NCBI RefSeq assembly: GCF_029633915.1
Contig: NZ_CP091092.1
Location: forward strand, 2,232,001 to 2,296,000
DNA: 64,000 nt
Source of the DNA: Methanomicrobium antiquum
Lineage (GTDB): Archaea > Halobacteriota > Methanomicrobia > Methanomicrobiales > Methanomicrobiaceae
Direction of reading: 5' to 3'
The notes under the pieces are model-generated. The model worked only from the letters and a program-made list of their open reading frames with translations. It was not told the DNA's origin and ran no database searches. Numbering within the stretch: position 1 is the first letter of the stretch; each line of letters begins with the position of its first letter. Position numbers and translations under genes: made by a program. Shown here one piece after another: positions 33,469 to 43,367 of the stretch.

Positions 33469-36057
33469 ATGATGCTCTCCGGATTAGATCTTCCAAAACC
33501 TCTTATCGAAGCATACGGGAAAAAAGGAATTACAGAGCTCTACCCACCTCAGGAGGAGTGCGTAAAAAAAGGGCTTTTGGAAGGCAGAAATCTTTTAATA
33601 TCCATCCCGACAGCAAGTGGTAAAACTCTTGTTGCCGAAATGGCAATGCACCACCACATAGCCGGAAAAGTAAATAAAGGCCCATCAAAGGGCAAATGCC
33701 TCTATGTTGTTCCCCTAAAAGCTTTGGCCTCTGAAAAATATGAGGAATTTTCAGGAAAAGGAGTCAGAATCGGGATTGCGACAGGCGATCTTGACAAACG
33801 CGATGAATACCTGGGTCAAAACGATATAATAATCACTACAAGCGAAAAGGCTGATTCGCTTTTAAGGAACAACACAAGATGGATGAATTTAATCACCTGC
33901 CTTGTTGTAGACGAAGCTCATCTGATTGACTCCGAAAACAGAGGAGCAACTCTTGAGATGGTTATTACAAAACTTCGTTACCTAAACGAAAATATGCAGG
34001 TGATAGCACTTACAGCAACAATCGGAAATCCAAGATTATTTGCAGGCTGGCTTGAAGCTGAACATGTTTCGTCAGAATGGCGTCCGGTTGACTTAAAAGA
34101 GGGAGTTTTCTACAGCGATACCATCTATTTTGAGGAAGAGGAGAAAAAGATAAAGACGCCTGCAAAGGAGGATGACACTAACCTCTGCCTTGACTGTATT
34201 GAAGATGGCGGACAGTCACTTGTCTTTGTAAGCTCACGAAGAAATGCCGAAGGTTTTGCAAAAAGAATGGCAAAAGCGCTTGAAAAATCAGGTTTTTCTG
34301 ACCCTGCACTTGAGGATATTCAAAAAAAGCTCGAAGCAATTGCCGAGACTGATATGGGAAAAATTCTTGCTTCCTGTACTGCAAAAGGTGCCGCGTTTCA
34401 CCATGCCGGAATGAAAAGAGAACAAAGACACATCATAGAACAGGGATTTCGTGACGGATATATAAAAGTCATATCATCGACTCCGACACTTGCCGCAGGT
34501 CTTAATCTTCCAGCAAGAAGGGTTGTAATCCGCGATTTTTTGCGGTTTAAGGGCGGTGAAGGAATGCTTCCAATCCCGGTCCGGGAATACCGGCAGATGG
34601 CAGGACGGGCCGGAAGACCACACCTTGACCCTTACGGCGAAGCTGTTTTGATTGCGAAGGGTCGGGATATGGCAAACGGACTTTTTGAAGAGTTTATATC
34701 AGCACCTGCGGAGGATGTAAAATCACGACTTGATGATGAATCAGCACTCTGTTCACAGGTACTCTCGCTTATCTCAACGGAATTTGTAAAAAACAATGAT
34801 GATCTCGTCTCTTTTCTGAAAAGAACATTTTATACATTTACCAATAAAAAGAGCAGTCATTTGTCTGATATTGTGGAAAAGGCGGTAAGTTACCTTGAAG
34901 CCGCAGGAATGATAACAAAAATTGACGACCGCCTTTTTGCAACCGATTATGGAAATCTTGTATCCCACCTTTATATAAACCCTATAAGCGCTGAGATAAT
35001 CTCAACAGTTCTAAGAGAGAAACAAAAGACACTTTTAGAGATTAAAAGATTAGGTGAAGTGGAAGATATTAAAGCCTCAGATATAGGGGATTTAATAAAA
35101 ACAGAACCAGCTAAAACCACAAAATCTGTAAATCCGGTATATTCTATAGATTCGATGAAACAAGTTAAATCAGCGTCAGCGAAATCAATGCTGAAAAAAA
35201 CAGCTTTTACACCTGAAGATATTTCAGCAGTATTCTCAGATATAGGACTATTACAGCTTTTATGCAAAACTCCGGATATGTACACCCTTTATGTCAGAAA
35301 AGATGATTTGCCTGTTCTTGAGTCCTTCTATTATGCACACGAAGATGAGCTTTGGATGGAAATTTCGTATGACACAATGGAGGATGACTTCAGGGTAATA
35401 AAAACAGCGATGCTTCTTGACAACTGGATTTCTGAAATTGGAGAGGATACAATATGCACAAGATTCGGTGTAGGTCCCGGCGATATCTACAATGTTGTCG
35501 AAGGGATGAACTGGCTCTTATATTCTGCTTCCAGAATTTCGTATATGATGGCGCCTGATCTGAAAATTTCAGTGTCAGAAGTAGAGCTTCGGATGAAAAA
35601 CGGTATTAAACGAGAGTTGATTCCGCTTATAAAACTCAAAAATGTTGGTCGTGTACGTGCAAGAAGACTGTTTAACAACGGAATTACAAGTCCGTTAAAG
35701 ATTAAGGAAGCAAACTTTGACAAACTGTCAGCAATTCTTGGACAAAAAATTGCAGGACAGGTAATAAAGCAGGTTGAAAAAGAATATGGAAACATAAACA
35801 ATACAGAGATAATAATAAACAATACAGAGATAAAAAAAGAGCATACACTAAGAGAAGAGAGAGAAGATAAATCAGAGAGGAGAGAGAGAAAAAATAGAAA
35901 AATAGAGAACCAGAAAAAAAGTGCAGAAATTATTAAAAAGAACGAAAATTTTGAAAATTTCGGAAATTCTGATTACGAAGAAGAAGAGAAGAATACAGAA
36001 CAAAAGAAAAAAAACCAAAAAAATAAAAATACCCAGAGATCACTTTTTGAGTTTTAG
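33469..36057 (+). CDS. hel308: Hel308 family DNA helicase with C-terminal PIP box
   Basis: Hel308 is an ATP-dependent 3'-5' superfamily 2 helicase that unwinds lagging strands at stalled forks. Walker A IPTASGKT is at about residues 46-53 and VVDEAHL follows near 148. Motif VI is in REYRQMAGRAGRPHLDPYGEA, followed by the winged helix, ratchet and a C-terminal helix-hairpin-helix (KLKNVGRVRARRLFNNGI). After about residue 780 a Lys/Glu-rich tail follows and ends in QRSLFEF, which fits a PCNA-interacting PIP box. The ATG at 33469 is preferred to the GTG at 33454, which lies in the ORB. The frame is 862 residues long. Confidence 0.93.
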   Translation: MMLSGLDLPKPLIEAYGKKGITELYPPQEECVKKGLLEGRNLLISIPTASGKTLVAEMAMHHHIAGKVNKGPSKGKCLYVVPLKALASEKYEEFSGKGVRIGIATGDLDKRDEYLGQNDIIITTSEKADSLLRNNTRWMNLITCLVVDEAHLIDSENRGATLEMVITKLRYLNENMQVIALTATIGNPRLFAGWLEAEHVSSEWRPVDLKEGVFYSDTIYFEEEEKKIKTPAKEDDTNLCLDCIEDGGQSLVFVSSRRNAEGFAKRMAKALEKSGFSDPALEDIQKKLEAIAETDMGKILASCTAKGAAFHHAGMKREQRHIIEQGFRDGYIKVISSTPTLAAGLNLPARRVVIRDFLRFKGGEGMLPIPVREYRQMAGRAGRPHLDPYGEAVLIAKGRDMANGLFEEFISAPAEDVKSRLDDESALCSQVLSLISTEFVKNNDDLVSFLKRTFYTFTNKKSSHLSDIVEKAVSYLEAAGMITKIDDRLFATDYGNLVSHLYINPISAEIISTVLREKQKTLLEIKRLGEVEDIKASDIGDLIKTEPAKTTKSVNPVYSIDSMKQVKSASAKSMLKKTAFTPEDISAVFSDIGLLQLLCKTPDMYTLYVRKDDLPVLESFYYAHEDELWMEISYDTMEDDFRVIKTAMLLDNWISEIGEDTICTRFGVGPGDIYNVVEGMNWLLYSASRISYMMAPDLKISVSEVELRMKNGIKRELIPLIKLKNVGRVRARRLFNNGITSPLKIKEANFDKLSAILGQKIAGQVIKQVEKEYGNINNTEIIINNTEIKKEHTLREEREDKSERRERKNRKIENQKKSAEIIKKNENFENFGNSDYEEEEKNTEQKKKNQKNKNTQRSLFEF

Positions 36058-36438
36058 CGCCGGAATTATAAAAATGAAATTATTAAAGAAATGAAAACTT
36101 TTTTCTCCCCCCGGATGTGCCCGAAATTTATGTGCCTGTGTGCCATTATTTCTATGTCCCATTATCTGCCTGTAAGCTGGATTTAAGCATTATTTTTTAA
36201 ATATTTCAGGATTAATTTGCATTAATAATCTCACAGCTTAACAATTTAACAGTTTAACAGCTATTAAAAAAGCGGCAGTTGAAGAGAAGAAGAGAATGAA
36301 AAATTGAATGAAAAATGAATGAGAATTAAAGAGAATTAAAGAGAAGAAATATCTCATATTCTAATAATAATGATTCTCTAATAATAATGATTCATATTCA
36401 AATTATAATGAAGGTCTAATGAAGGATTGTTGATTTAT
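36058..36438. other. AT-rich gap, no gene
   Basis: The gap between hel308 and cgi121 has short repeats (TTTAACAGTTTAACAG; two copies of TCTAATAATAATGATT near 36360-36392) and the GAAGGA ribosome site of the next gene. Confidence 0.5.
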
Positions 36439-37353
36439 ATGAAACCTGTTGAACTAAAAAATGAGCCGGATTGTGAAATTGATTGTGAAATAAATCAGAA
36501 TGAGACAAAAAGCATTACTGACATCTTTGGTGTTGAAAATTATAAAACTCAGGATCCAAAATTAAAAGAGTTCTTCTTTGTTCCTGTTTCGAATGTAAAT
36601 ATGTCGAATATAGATATGTTAGGAGGGTCAAAATCCAAACTGAAAGTAAAATTAACTTCAAATTGCGGCCTTTTTTGTGGCGTTGCAATTGCCCGGGCAG
36701 AAATAAAGGGTATAAAAACCTGTTTGAAAGCGCTGAATGAAATTGCTAATGAATATAATGCTTATATTATCTGTTTAAATGAAGACAATATCGCCGGAAA
36801 AGAGCATATTAATAGTGCAATTTGTCATGCCACCCGTTCATGGTTTTCAAAAAATGCAATATCAAATTCATTTGAAATGGAGGTTTTGCTCTACGCAGGA
36901 GGAATACGTCAATGCAGTCTTGCAGGAGCTTTTGGTCTTCAAAAAGGTGAAAACAACCTTTATATCTGTGTTTGTATCTTTTCCTGCTTTGATAACGATA
37001 AAGTAAGAATGAAAACGGCTGAAAGAGGAAGTAATATACCAGGCACGACAAGTGATATTATTCTTCAAATTTTGGAAAGACTTGAAAATGATAAAATATT
37101 TCTTGAAAACGAGAATAAATTTAATTTTAATTTTTTAGATGAAATATATTCTGATAACTTTTCAGGGATTTTAGATTTAGAAGAGAGAGAGAAGAGTGAA
37201 GAGAAAAGTGAAGAGAAAATGAGAAAATTAGAAAAAATAAAAAGGCTCATGAAGATGTTTGATATTACAAAAGAAGAAATTGAGTCTGTTGGCTCTGAGA
37301 GATTTATAGATCTTGTAATCGAAAGAGTTGCACTCCTTGACATAAACAAATAA
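36439..37353 (+). CDS. cgi121: KEOPS complex Cgi121-like subunit with extended termini
   Basis: KEOPS makes the t6A modification of ANN-decoding tRNAs, and Cgi121 helps bind the tRNA. The core (about residues 75-190) has HINSAICHATRSWFSKNAIS and FEMEVLLYAGGIRQCSLAGA, the signature of this family. Typical archaeal Cgi121 has about 150-170 residues. This one has 304, with an N-terminal extension of about 50 residues and a C-terminal Glu/Lys-rich part plus a short helical domain (LMKMFDITKEEIESVGSERF). ATG 36439 is preferred to the TTG at 36427. Adjacency to hel308 is common in archaea. Confidence 0.82.
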   Translation: MKPVELKNEPDCEIDCEINQNETKSITDIFGVENYKTQDPKLKEFFFVPVSNVNMSNIDMLGGSKSKLKVKLTSNCGLFCGVAIARAEIKGIKTCLKALNEIANEYNAYIICLNEDNIAGKEHINSAICHATRSWFSKNAISNSFEMEVLLYAGGIRQCSLAGAFGLQKGENNLYICVCIFSCFDNDKVRMKTAERGSNIPGTTSDIILQILERLENDKIFLENENKFNFNFLDEIYSDNFSGILDLEEREKSEEKSEEKMRKLEKIKRLMKMFDITKEEIESVGSERFIDLVIERVALLDINK

Positions 37354-37680
37354 AATTACGTCTAAGATAACCAAAAAGAGAATTATTACAACCTGACTTT
37401 GCCACTTGGTCTTTTGAAGTGCGTTATTCCCAAAAATATCAAAAAGAATCGTTATTGAATTTGACAGTTGGGACATATTTGCATGCAAAACATCAATTTT
37501 ATTTTTATAATGTCAAAGTCATTTAGAATTTAAGCCCAGAGTGATGCTTTTTTTGATAACAGTTTCAAAAATTCCTGGAACTGTCAAATTTAATTCTTGC
37601 ACAATACAATGAATTTGAGTGATGTGGCAAACTTAGGTTACAAATTAATTTACGACTAAGATAACAAAATAGAGAATTTA
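37353..37680. mobile_element. MITE-like inverted-repeat element with flanking direct repeat (remnant)
   Basis: Imperfect inverted ends (ACAACCTGACTTTGCCAC near 37388 and GTGGCAAACTTAGGTT near 37624) enclose about 240 bp with no gene. A second inner inverted pair is TTTGACAGTT/AACTGTCAAA. On both sides lies a direct repeat, CTAAGATAACCAAAAAGAGA and CTAAGATAACAAAATAGAGA. The layout suits a small non-autonomous transposon with a long target duplication, or an origin-associated structure. No transposase is nearby. Confidence 0.5.
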
Positions 37681-37970
37681 CAAATAAAATGATAAAGAAC
37701 AAAAATAAGATAAGAAAAACTTTTAAAAAAGAAGAAAAAAAGAAGAATTTCTGGAAATTAGTGCAGAAAACTGTAAGTAAATCTAAAGAATAGTGAAGGA
37801 AACTGAATAGAAAATAAATTGAATAGAAAATAAATTGAATAGAAAATAATTTAAAATGAAGTAAAGAGCATTAAAAGTGAGATAGTGAGCAAAAAATATT
37901 CGATTTATGAAAATTTAGTTTAACTTTATTTCATTTTGTGCACGAATAGGAAGTGATTTTTCAAAGAAGA

Positions 37971-37996
37971 CCCACCCCTTTATTTCCACTGGAAAA
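37971..37996 (-). promoter_or_regulatory. origin recognition box, oriC left
   Basis: On the minus strand this reads TTTTCCAGTGGAAATAAAGG followed by GGTGGG. It is a full ORB with the dyad TTCCAGTGGAA and the G-rich arm. It is inverted relative to the box at 38175. Confidence 0.92.
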
Positions 37997-38174
37997 TTTT
38001 TTTAACCTCTTTGAGATACAGTGTTGGAAGAAGTAAAAAGAAGAGATGAAAATTTCTTTTTTTCTTACTTTTTAAGAATATTTATATATTAATACTTACA
38101 GACATACAAATGACTATTCTCTTTTGGAATTTTTATTATCCTGAATTCTTCAGCCATCATATCATACTTTTTTC

Positions 38175-38202
38175 TTTTCCAGTGGAAACAAAGGGGTGGG
38201 TG
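38175..38202 (+). promoter_or_regulatory. origin recognition box, oriC right
   Basis: TTTTCCAGTGGAAACAAAGG followed by GGTGGGTG is the best ORB match in the window. With the inverted box at 37971 it brackets a 178-bp AT-rich segment, the usual geometry for origin opening by Orc1/Cdc6. Confidence 0.94.
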
Positions 38203-38750
38203 TCAAAAGTAAAAAACAAAATTTCAAAAAAAGAAAAAGAAGGAAAAAGAATTAAAATCTGACTAGTTTGGTTGCTCTTTTGCTCTTAAAAAGATGTTAG
38301 AATATGAAAAAAATAAACATTTTTTATTTTTAAAAGATAATTTGACATCGAAAAAACATTTTCTTGGAAAAATAAAAATTATTGGGTAGATTCATTTGAA
38401 ACTTAATCTGAAAATATTTAATTTTTTGCCTCTTCGCTGTTTTGAATGGATCAAATTTTATCAGTTAGAACAACAAATCAATCGAAAATTTTAGTCATTG
38501 ATCAATTAGATTAAGGAATCCATTAGAATCTTGCTGAAAAACTGAGAAAAAAAGGATAAACCAATGATTGAAAAGAACTTTTCAATAACTACCAATACTC
38601 TAACGAAGATTCAATTTTTTTATTTGTGGAGAATATATATTTTTATGAATAGTAGAGATAATCCAAACAATGCAAAGAAAAAAAATGCAAACTTATCAAA
38701 ATCATTTGGAACGGTAAAAAGAAATTCATATTTTATTTCTGCACTCTTAC

Positions 38751-38828
38751 ACAATTCACTAACACAATTCACTAACATAATTCACTAACACAATTCACTA
38801 ACACAATTCACTAACATAATTCAATAAG
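38751..38828. repeat. 13-bp tandem repeat in oriC, 6 copies
   Basis: The unit ACAATTCACTAAC occurs six times. The third copy begins ATAATTC and the sixth is further changed, giving an AABAAB order, so a 39-bp block was duplicated. Confidence 0.93.
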
Positions 38829-38966
38829 CTTGAGCATTCTAGCAATTAAATAATCTAAATAATTTAAATAATCTAAAAATTTTTAAAAATCTAAACAATC
38901 TTAAATCTTTTAAACTTTGAATTTTTCTCATTCTCATTCTTTTCCTTTTTTTTAATCTGTAGAGTA

Positions 38967-39043
38967 AATATAGCCTAAATATAGCCTAAATATAGCCTAA
39001 ATATAGCCTAAATATAGCCTAAATATAGCCTAAATATAGCCTA
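38967..39043. repeat. 11-bp tandem repeat in oriC, 7 copies
   Basis: Seven perfect copies of AATATAGCCTA lie 200 bp before the third origin recognition box. The 11-bp period equals about one helical turn, so the motif repeats on one face of the DNA. Confidence 0.95.
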
Positions 39044-39216
39044 AACTCAGGTTTAGGAAAATTCAAATTTTCCAGAGGCTTCCAGAGGCTTTTACAAAAA
39101 AATTGCAAAAAAAGCAAAAAATTATAAGGGGGATAAAAAATTTCTAAAAGTTATATGAAATTCAAGAAGATCAGGAAAAATAATTTTCAGACTTTTAATT
39201 GAGTTATTTTTTCTTT

Positions 39217-39242
39217 CCTTTTCCACTGGAAACATAGGGGTT
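39217..39242 (+). promoter_or_regulatory. origin recognition box near cdc6
   Basis: CCTTTTCCACTGGAAACATA followed by GGGGTT matches the ORB core with one internal change. It lies about 230 bp upstream of the cdc6 start, where it could also regulate that gene. Confidence 0.88.
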
Positions 39243-39469
39243 AATAAGTAATTAATTCATTAGACTATAGTTGCGTTACTCAGTGGAGTCGAATAAGAGG
39301 TACAGGGAGTCTGGAAAGACATTATTTCAGGACATATCAGTAAATCCGGTTAATATTCCTGATCTTTTTGTAATGACAGGATTATTTTTATGGGGGTAAT
39401 AAATCCTGTTTTTATAATGCGCCCGGAGACGTCCTGATTTATTTTAAATTTATATCTGGAGGAAAAATT

Positions 39470-40789
39470 TTGGCTGAGAAAAATTCTGATACAGAGACCG
39501 CATTAGGTGAGGGGAGTGTCACCGGTTCAGTAGGTCTCTTTACAAAATATCTAAACAACAGGGGTATTTTCAAAAACAGGGAAGTTTTAAGACATTCATA
39601 CCGACCTTTAATCCTCCCCCACAGAAGACCGCAGATTGATTCAATCGCATCTATTCTTGCACCGGCAATAAGAAATGAAACACCTTCAAATATTCTCATT
39701 TACGGAAAAACAGGAACAGGAAAGACTGCATCTGTAAAGTATGTAGGCGCCGAACTTGAGAACGCATGCCATGAGATGGGAAAAGCATGCAATGTCATTC
39801 ACTTAAACTGTGAATTAATTGATACTCAGTACAGAGTTTTGGCACAGATTGCAAATGAGCTGGATGATATTGAAAGTAAATCAAGTGACAGACCGCGATC
39901 AAGCATACCAATGACGGGATGGCCTACAGATCAGGTATATTCTGAATTAAAAAGCATGGTTGAGGCAATCGGCGGTGTCAATGTAATAGTTCTCGATGAA
40001 ATTGACAAACTGGTAAAAAAAAGCGGTGATGAAACACTATACAACCTGACAAGATTCAATTCAGAACTTAAAAACGCCAAAATAAGCATGATTGGAATCT
40101 CAAATGATCTCCGGTTTACAAACTTCCTTGATCCTCGAGTACTTTCATCATTATCAGAAGAAGAGCTTGTATTTCCGCCATACAACGCACCACAGCTTTG
40201 TGATATCTTAAAACAGAGAGCTGACGTTGCTTTTGCCGATGGAATTTTGGATGATGGTGTTATTCCTCTGTGTGCAGCCTTAGCCGCCCAGGAACACGGT
40301 GATGCACGCCGTGCTCTAGATCTCTTAAGAATCTCCGGAGAACTTGCAGAAAGAGAAGATGCACCCCGTGTTACAGAAAAACATGTAAAGAATGCACAGC
40401 AGAAGATTGAAACAGACAGTTTAATAGTCTGCGTATCATCGCTTCCGACACAGAGTAAGGCAGTCCTTTATTCAATGCTGATTCTGTCTGAGATGAACAA
40501 GCAGGTCTTTACAACCGGCGAAGTCGCACAGGTTTATCGTGATGTGGCACAGGTTCTTGACCTTGACGTTCTGACTCACAGGAGAATAACTGATCTTATA
40601 TCTGAACTCACAATGCTTGGTGTCATAAACTCCCGTGTTGTATCGAGGGGCAGATATGGAAGGACAAAAGAAATGTGGTTTGGAACAGGAACTGCCGGGA
40701 TTAAGAAAACATTAACCCAGGATGAAAGATTTGACGAAGAACGTCTCAATCAGATTGATACTGCAAGATTCAGATCAATCTTCAGATAA
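39470..40789 (+). CDS. cdc6: Orc1/Cdc6 replication initiator (origin-linked)
   Basis: The 439-residue AAA+ initiator has Walker A YGKTGTGKTAS (about 76-86), Walker B VIVLDEIDKL, sensor motifs and RALDLLRISGELAE. A C-terminal winged helix (about 330-420) with the conserved VVSRGRYGRTKEMWFG wing binds origin boxes. It starts with TTG at 39470, supported by GGAGG 9 bases upstream. Its position beside the ORB cluster marks it as the primary initiator. It loads the MCM helicase at the origin. Confidence 0.96.
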   Translation: MAEKNSDTETALGEGSVTGSVGLFTKYLNNRGIFKNREVLRHSYRPLILPHRRPQIDSIASILAPAIRNETPSNILIYGKTGTGKTASVKYVGAELENACHEMGKACNVIHLNCELIDTQYRVLAQIANELDDIESKSSDRPRSSIPMTGWPTDQVYSELKSMVEAIGGVNVIVLDEIDKLVKKSGDETLYNLTRFNSELKNAKISMIGISNDLRFTNFLDPRVLSSLSEEELVFPPYNAPQLCDILKQRADVAFADGILDDGVIPLCAALAAQEHGDARRALDLLRISGELAEREDAPRVTEKHVKNAQQKIETDSLIVCVSSLPTQSKAVLYSMLILSEMNKQVFTTGEVAQVYRDVAQVLDLDVLTHRRITDLISELTMLGVINSRVVSRGRYGRTKEMWFGTGTAGIKKTLTQDERFDEERLNQIDTARFRSIFR

Positions 40790-41282
40790 AAAAATTCAGC
40801 TAAAATTTCAAATCTTAAAAACAAATAAAAACAGCAAATAAAAACAGCAAAGAACAAACAAAAATAACAAAATCTGCTAAAAAATTCGGTTAAAAAATTT
40901 CAGTCCTCCTAATAATTCAGAAAAAACCGAAATCCTGAAAAAAAAATAATGAAATAATCTTTTAAGAGACTAATACTTTTCTGAAACAAATTCTTAAGCA
41001 AAATTTAATGCAATAAATTTAATATAAACATTGTCATGAAAATAACCCAACTCAGATAATAACCCAATTCAGATATGAGCATTCATTTTTTAATTACATA
41101 GAATTTTTTTCATAGAATGATTGATTGAATAGCACAACGGATTATTGCACAGGAAAATTCTGAATTTTTTCCATCTCATAGAATTTGTTTAAAACTTCTT
41201 TTTATTCTGAGTAATTTTAAATAATCTCCGGTGCGTAGATCTCTTTGAAATAATAAAACCAAAAAGCAGACAAAGTGATAAT
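40790..41282. other. AT-rich gap, no gene
   Basis: Mostly A-rich low-complexity sequence with short repeats (ATAAAAACAGCAA twice; AATAACCCAA[T/C]TCAGATA twice near 41040-41076). No gene or RNA was recognised. The promoter of the Lrp-type gene must lie at its right end. Confidence 0.5.
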
Positions 41283-41774
41283 ATGGATGATAAAGACCGA
41301 ATGATTCTTGGTATCCTCGAAGATGACTGCCGCATACCGGCAGAAACCCTTGCGGATATGGTGGATCTGGAAGTAGACGACATAAAAAAACGCATCGCCG
41401 TACTGGAAGAAAACGGTGTAATAAAGAAATATATGGCCTGTATCGACTGGGAAAAAGCAGGAGAAGGTGTTGTTGCGGCGATAATAGAGCTTAAAGTATC
41501 GCCTGAGAGAGATTATGGCTATGACAAAATAGCAGAGAGAATTTCAAGGCACAGGCAGGTTAAATCACTGCGGTTAATAAGCGGCGCATATGATCTTGAA
41601 CTGCTTGTAGTCGCAAAAAACATTCATGAAATAACAAGATTTGTCGCAGAACAGATAGCGCCTCTGGAACAGGTCAGAGAAACCGGCACAATTCTGATAA
41701 TGAAGACTTACAAGGAAAATGGTCTTGAATTCTTCGAAAGAAAGACTGGTGACAGACTTACATATTCATTCTAA
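41283..41774 (+). CDS. Lrp/AsnC family transcriptional regulator
   Basis: The 163-residue protein has an N-terminal helix-turn-helix (DRMILGILEDDCRIPAETLADMVDLEVDDI, residues 3-33) and a C-terminal RAM ligand-binding domain (about 65-155) with RQVKSLRLISGAYDLELLVV. Lrp/AsnC proteins usually sense amino acids and form octamers. The aminotransferase gene follows 120 bp downstream, on the same strand, and is a likely target or partner. Confidence 0.93.
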   Translation: MDDKDRMILGILEDDCRIPAETLADMVDLEVDDIKKRIAVLEENGVIKKYMACIDWEKAGEGVVAAIIELKVSPERDYGYDKIAERISRHRQVKSLRLISGAYDLELLVVAKNIHEITRFVAEQIAPLEQVRETGTILIMKTYKENGLEFFERKTGDRLTYSF

Positions 41775-41894
41775 ACAGACAGAAAATAAAAAGACAGGCA
41801 TAAAATAAAAACGAACAAAAAACAAAAAAAGAACAATTAATTCTATGAAACGGAATAATTTCTGAAAAGTTCTGAAAAAAACAGAGGAAAACAA

Positions 41895-43052
41895 ATGAGA
41901 GATTTTCGATCCGAACGCGTATGCAAAATACCACCATCAGGCATACGCAAATTCTTTGATATTGCACAGGAGATGGAAGATGTCATCTCCTTAGGGGTTG
42001 GCGAACCAGACTATGATACACCCTGGAATGTCAGAGAAGCGGCAATACGCTCAATCGAGCAGGGCCAGACTGCATATACGTCAAACAGCGGCTTAATTGA
42101 ATTAAGACAGGAGATAAAAAAATATCTCAGCGATTCATATGGAATTTCATATGATCCAAAAAAAGAGATTGTAGTAACAACAGGAGCGTCAGAAGCGCTT
42201 GACATCTCAATAAGAGCAGTAGTTGACTCAGGCGATGAAGTTTTGGTTGCAGATCCCTCATACATCGCATACACATCAAATGTAATGCTTGCCGGCGGAG
42301 TTCCGGTACTTGTTCCGTGCCTTGAAAAGGACGAATTTAAACTGACGCCTGATTCGCTGATGGAAAAGATTACTAAAAAATCAAAAATTCTTCTCTGCAA
42401 TTTCCCAAACAATCCCACAGGCGGAGTAATGACAAAAGAGGACTATAAGGGAATAGCAGATATTGTAACAGACCATGATCTTCTCCTTATAAGTGATGAA
42501 ATCTACAGTGAACTAACCTATGAGGGAGAAAAGGCAAGCGCCGCCTCTGTTGATGACCTTTGGGAGAGAACAATTACAATAAACGGCTTTTCAAAGGCTT
42601 ATTCAATGACAGGCTGGCGGGTAGGATATATCTGTGCACCGGAGACAATCTGCAGTGCAGTCTTAAAAATCCATCAGTATGTGATGCTTTCCGCACCAAC
42701 AACTGCTCAGTATGCGGCAGTTGAAGCTCTAAGAAACGGCGCCGATGCCTGCCGTGAGATGGTGTCTGAATACAAAATAAGGAGAAACTTATTTGTAAAC
42801 GGCTTAAACAGGGCAGGACTTAAGACACACATGCCAAACGGAGCGTTTTACGCATTTCCAAATATTATTGAATATGGTATTTCAGATGAGGAGTTTGCAG
42901 AAAGACTCCTAAAAGAACACCACGTGGCAGTTGTTCCGGGAAGTGTCTTTGGCCCTGCAGGAGTAGGGCATCTGAGATGCAGTTATGCGGTATCAAGAGA
43001 AGATCTCATGACAGCAGTTGGAAGAATTGAACAATTTGTCTCAGATCTTTAA
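41895..43052 (+). CDS. class I/II pyridoxal-phosphate aminotransferase
   Basis: The 385-residue fold-type I enzyme has the substrate region LGVGEPDYDTPW, TSNSGLIELRQEI, NFPNNPTGGVM (cofactor Asn), LISDEIYSELTY (Asp, Tyr) and the Schiff-base Lys in SKAYSMTGWRVGY (about 235). The C-terminal Arg is in GHLRCSYAVSREDL. It is like archaeal aspartate or alanine aminotransferases. The amino-acid substrate is not certain. An AGAGG ribosome site lies before the ATG. Confidence 0.93.
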   Translation: MRDFRSERVCKIPPSGIRKFFDIAQEMEDVISLGVGEPDYDTPWNVREAAIRSIEQGQTAYTSNSGLIELRQEIKKYLSDSYGISYDPKKEIVVTTGASEALDISIRAVVDSGDEVLVADPSYIAYTSNVMLAGGVPVLVPCLEKDEFKLTPDSLMEKITKKSKILLCNFPNNPTGGVMTKEDYKGIADIVTDHDLLLISDEIYSELTYEGEKASAASVDDLWERTITINGFSKAYSMTGWRVGYICAPETICSAVLKIHQYVMLSAPTTAQYAAVEALRNGADACREMVSEYKIRRNLFVNGLNRAGLKTHMPNGAFYAFPNIIEYGISDEEFAERLLKEHHVAVVPGSVFGPAGVGHLRCSYAVSREDLMTAVGRIEQFVSDL

Positions 43053-43367
43053 TCTTTAATATAAAAATAACGAATAATAAAGCACTAAAAATAACGGATA
43101 ATAAAACACGGACAAAAAGAAAAGCAAAGACAAAAAGGCAAAAGCCGCTGAATAAAAAGACAATATAAATCTGAAAAAGAGATACAATAAAAATTACAAA
43201 AAATACAATAAAAAATTTCATTAAAGTGTTTTTTTTATAATAGTGAAGAGGCAGTCAGGCAGACAGCATAATATGATATAAACCTTTGTTTTTAGAAATG
43301 ATTAACACATAAGAGCCCGTTTAAAATTTTTAAATTTTAATAAAACAGATTTGCCATCGGATTATAT

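Larger units (their letters stand above)
37681..39469. other. chromosomal replication origin region (oriC)
   Basis: A gene-free, strongly AT-rich stretch lies directly upstream of orc1/cdc6. It contains two inverted origin recognition boxes 180 bp apart around an AT-rich unwinding candidate (37997-38174), a third box, and two tandem repeat arrays. The 224-bp segment nearest to cdc6 is less AT-rich and probably holds its promoter and leader. Short frames such as 38564-38788 have no ribosome site and are not called. Confidence 0.88.

Noticed and set aside
33083-33472. 129-residue open frame before hel308
   Set aside because: It runs through dispersed element copy 10, ends inside the hel308 gene and has no family features or ribosome site.
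38564-38788. 74-residue open frame in oriC
   Set aside because: No ribosome site, no family similarity, and it ends in the 13-bp repeat array.
37681-39469. CRISPR array in the repeat-rich origin region
   Set aside because: The 11- and 13-bp repeats are contiguous without spacers, and no cas genes are present.
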